From Casuarina equisetifolia (lineage: Eukaryota; Streptophyta; Magnoliopsida; Fagales; Casuarinaceae), in assembly GCA_028551475.1 (NCBI GenBank), contig CM052354.1, positions 11,987,172 to 12,051,171 on the forward strand: 64,000 nt of DNA. The letters run 5' to 3'. The position numbers were made by a program, and so were the translations under genes. Shown one piece after another: positions 1 to 10,834 of this stretch. Below the pieces are notes generated by a model. It worked only from the letters and a program-made list of their open reading frames with translations, was not told where the DNA came from and searched no databases. The stretch's first letter is position 1. Every line of letters starts with the position of its first letter.

Positions 1-2071
1 GGAGCATCTGGACATACAGAAGTATTGGTTACATAAAGGATGGGAAGAAGTATATATGTAGGCATAAATAGAGATAGAAGTAAGAGTAAAGCACCAAATT
101 CTGATAGATCACATGTAGCATCATGTTTGAGGAGAGATGTTAAGTGCTATCATTATGGTAAGTCTGGCCACTATAAGCAAGACTATAAAAGGCTTAAGGA
201 AAAAGAATCAAGGAATGAAGAAAAAGAAGTTAAAAAGGATACAGTGACAACTACATTCAGTATTGGGGATATTATAATATTTTGTGATCCTCATCTTAAC
301 ATCTCATGTCAAGTTTCATCTTGGATTGTTAATAAAGGTGCCTATTTTCATATTACCCCACATGAAAGGTTCTTTATCAAGCTAACGCACCCAAAAATCA
401 CCATGTGTATAAGATATGCAGCTTGATGAACAATGCATAGGCAAAGATAGTTGGCATTGGAGATGTAGTCTTGGAGACTAGTATTAGATGTAAGCTAATG
501 TTGAAGAATGTCAAACATGTTCTTGAGATTTGTTTCAACTTGATTTCTACTAGTGCCCTTGATGATGAGGGATATGATAATTATTTTGATAGAGGTAAAT
601 GGAAACTCAATAAAGGTTCTCTTATACTTGCAAAAGGGCAAAAGGTTAATACTTTTTACAATACTAAAGCTAGTATTTATAAAGGCAAGGTAAATGTGGT
701 GGAAGATAACCACATGGAACTATGGCACAAGTGATTTGGACATTTGAGTGAAAAAGGACTTCAGCATTTGATAAAGAACAAAATCATATCAGGAGTCAGT
801 GGTGATGATTTGCAGTTCAATCATTGTGATCATTGCTTAGTTGAAAAGTGACGTAATTTCAAAGAAGGCCCCCATCTAGAAGAAAACATGTTCTTGATTT
901 GATTCATTCATATGTGTGTATGTTAAAGATAAAAACTCTTAGTGACGCTATGTATTTTGTTACCTTCATTGATGATCATTTTAGAAAGGTATGAGCTTAT
1001 GTACTAAAGACTAAGGATCAGGTATTAGAGGTCTTCAAATAGTTTTAGGCTATGGTTGAAAAAGCAACTAGAAGGAAATTGAAGTGCATCCATATAGATA
1101 GTGGAGGTGAATACAAAGGGTTATTTGAAGAATATAGTAGAACTCAAGATATTATTGAGAAGTCAATTCCTAAAACTCTAAAGCACAATAGGGTTGCAGA
1201 TTTGATGAACAAAACTATTATTGAAAGGATTAGGTGTATGCCTTTACATTCTGGATTATCCTAGTCATTTTAGGGTAAGGTTATGTATACTACAGTAGAT
1301 CTTATTAATTTTTCTTCTTCAGTTCTAATAGAAGGTGATCTACCTAAAAGAGTATGAACTGACAAGGAGGATTGTTTTAAGCGCTTAAGAATTTAATTGT
1401 AGGGCATTTGTTCACATTCCTAAGGATGAAAGGATCAAGCTTGATTATAAAATTTGAGATTACATCTTCTTAGGTTATGGACATGATGAGTTTGGATACA
1501 AATTGTGGGATCTAGTTACAAAGAAACTGATTCGAAGTAAAGATGTTATTTTCTTTGAAGATTAAACTATTAAAAATCTTAAAAAGACTAAAAAACCAAT
1601 AGTTGTTAATGAAATTTTTAAGGATATAACCCCACCTTTTTCTTCCCTAATAAGCACACGAGAAGGGAGAACTAAACAAGAAGAGTCACTTGAAGATGTA
1701 GCAAGTGAATAAGTTTTTGAAACTACAATTACTGACGAATCTAGAGGACATGTTGATAATCATCCAGCTGAGTCATCAACCCAGCCCTTAGTGAGAAGAT
1801 CTAGAGGAAAGTGTCAACCTTCATTGAAATATCCACCACATGAGTATTTGATGTTGACTAATGGGGGAGAATAACAATGCTATAAGGAAGCTAATGAATG
1901 TGAGTACAAGAAAGAGTATAAGGAAGCAATGCGAGAGGAGATGAATTCGTTGTGGGAAAACCATACTTATGATCTTGTGACATTGTCTAAAGGTAGGAAA
2001 GCACTTAAAAATAAATAGGTATACAAGCTGAAGTTAAAAGATAACAATCTACTACCAAGATATAAGGTATA
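1..2071 (+). mobile_element. Copia element A (Tnt1/Tork-like), left part: gag end, protease, integrase, start of RT
   Basis: This is the 5' part of a Ty1-copia polyprotein, cut off by the window edge and by the insertion of element B. Residues of a CCHC zinc knuckle are visible near 150-185 (C..Y...GH....Y) with its second and last Cys lost. A protease region follows near 325-360, where the usual D-S/T-G reads N-K-G, so it cannot be active. GAG-pre-integrase (around 715-840), integrase core (around 1050-1260, with the IDSGGEYKG motif) and the linker to RT follow in shifting frames with many stops. The domain order gag-PR-IN-RT is diagnostic of copia; gypsy elements have RT before IN. Wording of the integrase region resembles Tnt1-94-like elements (Tork lineage), which is inference. 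Long dead. Confidence 0.9.
2067..2071. repeat. Target-site duplication of element B, left copy
   Basis: GTATA lies directly before the TG of the 5' LTR and is repeated exactly after the CA of the 3' LTR at 9109-9113. Removing one copy and the element restores the copia A reading frame across the junction (codons for YK, then LVVK.YSQKK), apart from one stop. The insertion therefore dates from when A was already in the genome. Confidence 0.95.
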
Positions 2072-3733
2072 TGATAACTCTATTTTATATAGAGTTACTA
2101 TCATTATTTTAGGTATATTTAATATTATTTTTATTAAGTTATATTTATATTTAATTGTATTTAAGTATGTTTTTGTTATTTTAAGTAGCAAACCCAAAAT
2201 GGAAGAAATGTAAGGAAATAAAGCATAATTGGAAGGAAAAGAGAAGACAAAAGAACTCATGTGAAAGAAGCAGGAAAGCATAGGAAAAGCATGTGACCAG
2301 AAGGAAAAACGTGGGACCGTGAGGCTATTAGGAGTTAGTCGTGAATTATCGAAAGAGAGAACGGACAGGGGACAACTAAGGCCGAATAGAAAACAGACCG
2401 GAGAGAGAGAGGATCGAGCAGTGACCGGAGAGTGGGAACTCACCGGGACTAGGCCGCGCGCGATAGTGCGGGTCCAGCAGAGATTGCGGCGTCGTGCGAT
2501 AGTCGACCGCCGGTGTCTCTTCCGGCAAGAACCCATCTCCGGCGTTGAAAGAGCATTTTCCAATCATCTTTGGGTGATTTTCAGCGTGGAGAAAGCAGAT
2601 CTGTCCTCACTAGGCAATTTATGGCATTTTTGTACCAGTTTCGCAGTGATTTATGGCAGTTTTCGGTGAAGAACGGCAAACGCCGTCTGAGTCTTCTCCG
2701 TCAGATCTACTCGTTTCTATGGCGATTCAGCTCTATCTTTCCACAGATTTGCAACCTAGGCGTCCCAATCTACATTTCTGGAAGTTTGTGTGAAGACCAG
2801 CGGCGGATGACGGCGACGCATGGTGGCGGACAGTGGCGCGTGTCACTAGCGCGTGAAGGCACGTGCAAAAGCGCGTGACGGCATGTTTCAGCTCGTTTTT
2901 CTTCCGTTCTTCAGACATCTTCATCTCCTCCCCTTGATGTGCAGATTTGTGCAGCCTTTTTGTGATTTGAAGACATTTTTGGTGACAGCTTAATGTTTTT
3001 AATTTACAAAATGTGTTGTTTAATTTCCTGCATTGTTCTTGTTTATGTAAATTTGTTGTTTTAGTTTAGTTTGTTAAAGCTACGATAGAACTTAATTATA
3101 ACATATGAATGTGATTATTTAGGCTTTGTGAGATATTTTATGAATGTGACGTTGCATATTACGGAGCTTAATGCTTTTAGGTGATTAGTTACCACTTAAT
3201 TGATATGATTTGCATGTTTAAGACCGATAGGAGATAGCATGCAGTTGCTTCATGTAATTTGCAACCATAGATTAATATGGATAGACATATACCATATGAT
3301 TTGTGTGGCTTTAGGTGCAAACTAGAATATTTACAAATCTTAATGTACTTAGTTCATTTAATTCATATGCAGACTCACAGTGAGTTATTGAGCTAAGTAG
3401 GTTCATTATACCTAGACATAGGATAGTGAATAAGTTAGGAGATTCCGCCATCACATAAGTATAATTAATCTTGCTAGCATGGATGATCGACACTTGTATA
3501 TAGTAATTAGGTGAAATCGGATGCTTTGACATCTTTGGTTAATCAAATTTAGGTTAAATTCAGTTGTTTACTTAAATGTTCTATTACTTTGGTTGGCTAG
3601 ATAAACTTTAGGAATTGTTCACTGTTAGTAATTAATTAGTTTAGTAAACAGTAGTCTTCGTGGGACGATACTCATACTTATCATTATATTACTTGTTCGA
3701 CATGTACACTTACATGTAGAATTTCACCGAACA
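2072..3733 (+). repeat. 5' LTR of element B
   Basis: Begins TGATAACTC and ends in ACA, with the right-hand partner at 7500-9108. It contains a GC-rich stretch (about 2400-2880) unlike the AT-rich ends. The short ORFs there (for example 2319-2669) have mirrored ORFs in the other LTR and on the opposite strand, so they are not treated as genes. Confidence 0.95.
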
Positions 3734-3739
3734 AGTTTT

Positions 3740-3758
3740 TGGCACCGTTGCCGGGGAT
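3740..3758 (+). other. Primer-binding site of element B, tRNA-Asp type
   Basis: TGGCACCGTTGCCGGGGAT, six bases after the LTR end, is complementary to the 3' end of plant tRNA-Asp(GUC) with one mismatch (A for G at position 5). A tRNA-Asp primer is typical of Athila-group elements. Confidence 0.88.
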
Positions 3759-3878
3759 TGGTTGTTTTACTATTGATTAATATTAATACCGACTAGCTTC
3801 TTAGTTTAATCTAGCTTTTGTTACTTTTATTTTATTTCTACTTTTAATATTGTATTTTGTTGTAGAGAAAAGACAAAG

Positions 3879-5485
3879 ATGGAGAGAAATGATGGTTCAC
3901 GTAAACTCTTGAAAGATTATGCGCCATTATTTTGGAATGCCACAACAAGCTTTCAGAGGCCTGCAATTCAGGCAAACAACTTTGAGGTCAAGCCTGTGCA
4001 CATCAAGATACTTCAAAAATTCGTGCAATATAATGGGCTACCAAATGAGGATCCAAATGCTCACATTGAAGCATTCATTGAATTCTGTGACATGATTGGA
4101 GATCATGGAGTCACAGAAAATGTTATTAGGTTAAAACTATTTCCATTTTCTTTAAAAGATACAACTAAAAATTGGTTCTCTTCATTTCCTGCAGGATTAA
4201 TTACTACATAGGATGATTTGGCTCAGAAATTTCTTGGTAAGTTCTTTCCTTTTGCAAGATCTGCTAAATTGCGTAACGATATTTTCACTTTTGAGCAGAT
4301 GAATGATGAATTATTATATGAAGCTTGGGAGAGATTCAAGGAACTTTTGAGGATATGTCCAAATCATGGACTACCCATTTGGTTATAGGTACAAACTTTC
4401 TATGATGGGTGTAATATGAATTTTTGTTGTGTAATTGATACAGCTGCAGAAGGGGACTTACATAGCAAAACACCAGAAGAGACATTTAATTTTTTAGAGA
4501 AGATGGCAGTTGATAACTATCAATGGTCTACTAAGAGACTACCAATGCATCAAGCAAGTGGAGTCCATGAAGTAGATAACCTCGCTGACTTATGAGTAGA
4601 ATTGGAAGTGTTCCTAAAGAATAGATCATGTGAATTTTGTGGTGGAGCACATACGAGCATGGAATGTCAAGTAGATAACCCTTATGTTCAATATAATGAT
4701 TATGCTAATTTTATTGGGATTCCTAGCAGGTCACAAAATGATTTTTACTCCAACACGTATAATCCGGGATGGCACAACCATCAATCTTTTGCATGGAGTA
4801 ACCCAAGTGAGATGAGACCTCCACCAACATTTAGGCAAACAAAAGAGGTGAAACCTAACTTTGAGGACATGATCAGTGAGCTAGCTAGCACCACACAAAA
4901 CTTTATGGAGGGGATTGAAGCAAACTTTCAGAATCAAGAAGTGAGCTTTTAGAGACAAGAAGCTTCAATCCAACAATTAGAGGTGCAGATGAGTCAACTT
5001 ATCAATATGATCTCAGAGAATCAGGAGGGTTCTTGGCCTAGCGATGTGGAGAAAAGCCCTATAGATATTGCAGAGGCAATAACCCTGACATGTGGCAACC
5101 AAGTAGGAGAAGTTGATGTTAACAAGGAGGATCTCAAAGATAATGATAAAGATGTCAGCATACAACCAGAGGAGGCACCGAGGAACAACCTTGTTCAAGC
5201 AATTCATGAGTCCTTTATGCCTCCAACTCCATCTACCCAGAGATTCCAGCAACACGTTAAAGATAAGCAGTTTTTGGAATTCCTTGATATATCTTTAAAA
5301 CTGCACATTAACATTCCTTTTGCAGATGTTCCAGTTTAAATGCTTAACTATGCAAAACTTTTGAAAGAGATACTGGAGAACAAAAGGAAGCTGGAAATAC
5401 ATGAGACACTTGTGCTGATTGAAGAATGCACAACCATCAAACAACACAAACTATCTCCAAAACTGTTGGAATTTCATCCTCCTTG
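3879..5485 (+). pseudogene. gag-like protein of element B, broken by in-frame stops
   Basis: One reading frame from the ATG at 3879 carries a plant retrotransposon gag domain (residues about 20-200) with the family signature LKLFPFSLKDTTKNWF. It then carries a short zinc-knuckle-like CEFC...H....C (near 4630-4670) and a Y-N-P-G-W-x-N-H segment. Gag would form the particle that packages the RNA. The frame is interrupted at 4209 (TAG), 4386 (TAG), 4593 (TGA), 4950 (TAG) and 5337 (TAA) but never shifts. At least three stops are explained by a single transition from the expected Trp or Gln codon. The frame ends near KLSPKLLEFHPP, where autonomous relatives continue into the aspartic protease. Confidence 0.88.
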
Positions 5486-7499
5486 AACAATGTGGAGGAT
5501 AGTTTGGCTGAAAACTATAAAGCAAGCGCCTTTTGGGGGGCAACCCAAGTACTTTATGGTCTTTTAGTTAGAAATCTTTTGTTAGCAGTTTGGTGTGAAG
5601 GCTGTCACCATATGCTCATCATAGCTCTATTTTGACAACCTGCAATCAGGGGAGTTTTCTTTGTTCCTTCCTTACTATTGCTTTATTTTCTTTTTTACAT
5701 TGAGAAGTATGCTTCATTTAAGTTTGGGGGTGCTGCTGCTATTGTTGGAACTGTGTTGTTTTGTTGGGTTGTGTTGGAGGTTGTGTATGTCGTAGTTGTG
5801 ATTGTATTAGGAGTATATTGGAAGTGTTTTCTGTTGTCTTGGAAATGTTTGTTGGAAGTGTGGTGTTAAAATTTTTTGTTTTATATTAAAAGTTGTGTTA
5901 GAAAGTCTATTTTTCTTTTTGTGAAAATCTTTTTCTTGTGTTGGACCATGATTTCTATGATTGGATTCTTTATTGTGCATTCTTGGCAATTCTGAGGGAG
6001 ATGTAGATTTTGTTCAAACCTGCAATTGTGGTATGAGTTAAGTGTAATTCTGATTATGTTGATTCACTTATTGAGCACTTAAAGTCTGCATTTTCTTGAA
6101 ATTGTGTGTATCTCTAGAGAACATTCATGTGAACCGTGTGATTTTCTTAGATCTCACCTGAATCTTAGAATTTGCTTAATTTTCTCTTGAGGTGAAATCC
6201 TAGGTTACATCTGATTGAGAAAATGATTTAGGCCATCTTTGGATCGATTAAGCCTTTCAAGCCAACCTTATTTACTTATCCCTAGTCACCCCGCTGAGCC
6301 TTGTTCTTATCCTGATTTTATTGAATGACACATGCACATATATCTTTTAGCCTTTTTGATCAATTTATCTTATTGTCCTATTCCCATGAACATATGACTT
6401 CTGATGTGTACAAGTTGATTTGATCATGAGAGAAGTCGAGGGGAAGGATGTAATATGGGAAGAAATTGATTGAAATGATTATGTGTAGCATAGTATGTCA
6501 CTTGTGTAAATGCAATTACAAATGAAAAAAAATAAAAAAAATGATGAAAAAAAAAAGAAAAGAAAAGAAAAGAAAAGAAAAGAAAAAGCATTTGCTTTAG
6601 GATTGAATAATTCAATTATTTTTTGTTAGATTCAAGCCTCATAGTTCTCTAAGGGATATCTTTGAGCATTATTATTGAATATCATTGATAAGAAAGGATT
6701 GAGGTGGCTATACATATAAATGTTTTTGTTTTTGCTATACTGATGCACACATGATTGTGACTTTTTGTTAGTGTCAAAGCATTGTTGGACAAGAAAGAAT
6801 GAGACTAAGTGGTGAAAAGATCATCGTCATGGAGTAAAAAAGGTAGCGAGGGGCTGAAGTTTTGATGAGATCCTAGAAAGTAATGTGTTCATGGGTTATT
6901 TGAGCTTAAATGACTTCCACCTTACCCTTAACCCACCCTTACATTACAAGCTTATGAAAGTCTTATTGATTCTTAGTTAGATGATTGGCTTACATTAGTG
7001 GAGAGAGGATTGAAAAACAACTTATGAGATTTGGTTAAAGATTTTGAGATGTTGCATATTAATGTGGATCTATTTGAAGTACATGCAATTGAGACAAAAT
7101 GCAGACTCACACACACACACGTGGTTAACATAGTTAAGAGTCTATCTTACCTTATGGTAAGTTGAGTAATTATGGAAAAATATCATGGAAGGATTGGTTA
7201 TATGTGTTGTTTTGTTCTTTTGCTCGAGGACGAGCAAAATTTTAAGTTTGGGGGTGTGGCATTGTTGTTTAGGAATATTATGGAATGATTGGTGGTAGTG
7301 TTAGAATCTGTTGTTTAGTACTTTTTGTGTGTAATTTCTTATGCTTTTTGTGAGTAAAATTTTTTTTATGTTGTCATAATATGTTATTTAGGGCTTGCTT
7401 AATATTTTTTGTGAAAAATTTGTTTTTGTTTGGTGTTGTCATAATGTATTGTTTCGCTCTTTTACTCGAGGACGAGCAAAATGTTAAGTTTGGGGGTAT
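5486..7499 (+). other. Non-coding internal region of element B, with three polypurine-like motifs
   Basis: No protein homology is visible. TTAAGTTTGGGGGT-like motifs occur at 5717-5731, 7241-7256 and 7483-7497; the last abuts the 3' LTR and is the functional polypurine tract. The second and third are each preceded by CTCGAGGACGAGCAAAA, which contains the inverted pair GCTC/GAGC. A run of AAAAG units lies at about 6548-6588 and a short AC repeat near 7108-7120. The ORF at 5678-5869 is hydrophobic and low-complexity and is not treated as a gene. Confidence 0.7.
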
Positions 7500-9108
7500 T
7501 GATAACTCTATTTTATATAGAGTTATTGTTATTATTTTAGGTTATATTTAATATAATTTTATTAAGTTATATTTATATTTAATTGTATTTAAGTATGTTT
7601 TTGTTATTTTAGGTAGCTAACCCAAAATAGAAGAAAAGTAAGGAAATGAAGTAAAAAAAAAATTGGAAGGAAAAGAAGAGAGAAAAAGAAGCAATTAATC
7701 TCACAAGGGAAAGCACGTGAGGAACGAACAAAAATAGAAAACAGAAAACAAGGCCATCGGGCTTTTATCATGCGGAGAGTGTGAAACCGGAAAGAGAGAG
7801 AAACAGAGGAGAGTAGTGACCGGTGCGGGAACTCGCTGGGACTTGGCCGTGTGCGACAGCGCGGGTCCAGCAGAGATTGCGGCGATCGTGCGACAGCCGA
7901 CCGCCGTTGTCTTTTCCGACGAGAACCCATCACCGGCTTTTGAAGTGTAGTTTCCAGCCGTTTTAGAGCGATTTCTGGCAATCTGAAAGCAGATTTGGGC
8001 TCCTAGAGTGATTTCCAACAGTTCTGTGGCAGTTTTGTGTGATTTCGTGGCGGTTTCCGGTGAAGAACGGCGAACGCCGTCGAAACCTTTTTCGTCAGAT
8101 CTACACGTTTCTAGAGTGGATTTGAAGGATTTCTTGGCAGATCGACACTCCAGACGTCCTGATCTATCTTTCTGGAAGTTTTTGTGAAGACCCGTGACGG
8201 ACGACGGCGGCGCGTGTCACCGGCACGTGGCAGCGCGTGCGAGAGTGCGTGACGGCGCGTGTCATCTCGTTTTCTTCCTGTTTTCCAAACAGCTTCATTT
8301 CCTCCCCCTGATGTGTAGATTTGTGTAGCCTTTTTGTGATTTGAAGACATTTTTGGTGACAACTTAATGTTTTTAATTTACAGAATGTGTTGTTTAATTT
8401 CCTGCACTATTCTTGTTTATGTAAATATGTTGTTTTAGTTTAATTTGTTAGAGTTACGATGGAACTTAATTATAATATATGAATGTTATGATTATTCATG
8501 TTTTGTGAGATATTTTATGAATGTGAAGTTGCATGTTATTGATCTTAATGCTTTTAGGTGATTAGCTACCATTTAAATGATATGATTTGCATGTTTGAGA
8601 CCGACAGGAGATAGCATGCAGTTGTTTCATGTAATATGCAACCATAAATTAATATGGATAGACATATACCATATGATTTGTGTGGCTTTAGGTGTAAACT
8701 AGAATATTCACAAATCTTAATGCACTTAGTTTACTTAATTCATATGCAGACTCACAGTGAATTAATGAGCTAAGTAGGTTTGCTATACCTAGACATAGGA
8801 TAGTGAATAAGTTAGGAAATTCCACCATCACATGAGTAGAATTAATCTTGCGAGCATGGATGATCGACATTTGTATCTAGTAATTAGGTGAAATCGGACG
8901 CTCTAGCATCTTTGTTAATAAAGTTTAGGTTAAATTTAGTTCTTTAATTAATGTTTTATCATTTTGATGTGCTAGATAAACTTTAGGAACTGTTCACCGT
9001 TAGTACTTAATTAGTTTAGTAAACACCAGTCTTCGTGGGACGATACTCATACTTATCATTATATTACTTGTTCGACATGTACACTTGCATGTAGAATTTC
9101 ACCAAACA
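7500..9108 (+). repeat. 3' LTR of element B
   Basis: Homologous over its full length to 2072-3733. It starts with TGATAACTC directly after the polypurine tract, ends CACCAAACA, and is followed by the GTATA duplication. Confidence 0.95.
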
Positions 9109-10516
9109 GTATAGTTGGTTGTGAAGGTTTATAGTCAAAAGAAATGTATTGACTTTGAGGAGATTTTCCCTCATGCGGTGACGATGTCATTAATTAGAGT
9201 TATTCTTGGTTTGGCTGCTAGACTATACTTGGAGATAGAATAACTTGATGTGAAGACTATATTCCTTCATGGAGACTTAAGAGATTTATATGGAGCAACT
9301 TGAGGTAAAGGGCAAAAGGAATCTTGTATGTCGATTGAAGAAAATCTTGTATGGTCTAAAACAATCACCTCGTCAATGATACAAAAAGTTTGAGTCATCC
9401 ATGTTATAGAACAGTTATAACAAGATTAGTTTAAATTATTGTGTGTTTGTAAAGCACTTTGCATGTGGTAATTTTGTCATCCTACTCTTATATGTTAATG
9501 ATGTGTTGATTGTTGGCTAAGACATTAAGAAGATTAATGAGCTGAAGAAGGATCTAAGCAAGTCTTTTGCAATGAAAGATTTGGGACCGATAAAGTAAAT
9601 CCTTGATATGGAAGTTAAATATGACAACATGAAAAGTTGTGGCTATCTCAAGAGGAATATATAGAAAAGGTACTTTAGAGATTTGGCATGGACAAGGCAA
9701 AAACAGTAAGTACTCCTATTTGCAAGTAATTTCAAGCTGAGTAAGGAGCAAAAGCCTAAAAGTAAGAGTGAGATTGAATATATGAAGAAAACACCTTACG
9801 CATTTGCAGTTAGTAGCTTGATGTATACAACAGTAAGCACTAGATTAGATATTGTTCATGTAATTGTAGTAGTTAATCGTTTTCTTTCAAATCCTGGTAA
9901 AATGCAGTAGGAAGCTATGAAGTAGTTATTCAAGTACCTTAAAGGAACTCCTAAGTTGTGTTTGTGTTTTAGTAATAATGAGCATGTATTAGTTGGATAC
10001 ATAGTTGCATATATGGCTGGAGACCATGATAAAAGGAGATTTACAAAATGATACATGCCTACCTTCACAGGGAGAATAGTTTCATGGAAATCTAGGCTAT
10101 AGTTATGTTGCCTTGTTTATAACAAAAGTAGAGTATATAGCAATCACTAAGGGTGAAAAATAAGTTTTGCGGATGACAACATTTCTTCAAGGACTTGGTA
10201 TAAAACAAGGGATGGTTATCCTTTATAGCGACAACCAAAACTCCATTTACCTCAGTAAGAATACGTCATCTCATTTAAAGTTTAAGCATATTGATGGATC
10301 AAAGATGTATTAGAATCCAAGCAATTAGATCTTGTGAAGATTCACACTGATGTCAAATGGAGCAGATATGTTGACAAAGCTGCTGACAAGAGACAAGCTA
10401 GAGATATGTCAGCAGGTTGCTAGAATGGACTCCAAGTAAAGTTAAGTCTAGGAAGCAATGTTCTTTTTCTTATGGTGCAAGGATGTTGTACTAATATTAC
10501 TTCAAAAGGGAAAAAT
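9109..10516 (+). mobile_element. Copia element A, right part: RT and RNase H, heavily decayed
   Basis: Continues the RT interrupted at 2071. Recognisable pieces are the YSQKK.IDFEE segment (about 9125-9165), LDVKT.FLHGDL (about 9245-9285), the catalytic box reading YVND instead of YVDD (about 9490-9505), and the RNase H region to about 10430. Stops and frame changes are dense. The change of the second catalytic aspartate to asparagine alone would abolish polymerase activity. A purine tract at 10504-10515 (AAAAGGGAAAAA) precedes the LTR. Confidence 0.88.
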
Positions 10517-10834
10517 TGTTAGATTTGGAGTAAATTAATAAGGGTAAATATGTAACTACCATATTCATATTGTGGGTAGTTTGTAGGGTTTCCTAGTCCT
10601 ATTCAATTTAGGTTTCCTTGGTGCTAGTATAAAGAAAAACACTATGGGAAAACCTAGTTATAAGGTTGGAGAGATTAGTGTGAGAGATAGAGAGAAAACA
10701 AAGATTTTTTTGTATATATTATAACCTTCTCATCATATTGAAGAATTGTTCCTTAGGTTGGGGATATAGAGATTATCCCGAACCTCATAATTCTTGTTTA
10801 TCTTGTCTCAACTAATATTTTCTTTATGTGTGCA
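10517..10834 (+). repeat. 3' LTR of copia element A (right end approximate)
   Basis: Starts TGTTAGATTTGG directly after the polypurine tract. It contains a TATAAA box at 10628-10633 and T-rich and pyrimidine-rich sequence. The partner LTR lies left of the window, so the end is set only by a CA near 10834 and could be off by tens of bases. Confidence 0.6.

Larger units (their letters stand above)
2072..9108 (+). mobile_element. Athila-like (Ty3/gypsy) element B, non-autonomous, nested in copia A
   Basis: A complete LTR element of about 7.0 kb: 5' LTR 2072-3733, tRNA-Asp type primer site, gag-like frame 3879 to about 5480, about 2 kb of non-coding DNA, polypurine tract, and 3' LTR 7500-9108. 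It is flanked by a perfect 5-bp duplication. There is no protease, reverse transcriptase, RNase H or integrase: the frame ends just where the protease should begin. The element must have depended on enzymes from a relative. The LTRs differ at roughly a dozen sites in the first 150 aligned bases and in length (1662 against 1609 bp), so the insertion is not recent. Assignment to Athila rests on the tRNA-Asp primer site, gag type and long LTRs. Confidence 0.92.

Noticed and set aside
2319-2669. Arg-rich ORF in the left LTR of element B
   Set aside because: It lies wholly within an LTR, has overlapping ORFs on the other strand, and its partner LTR does not keep the same frame.
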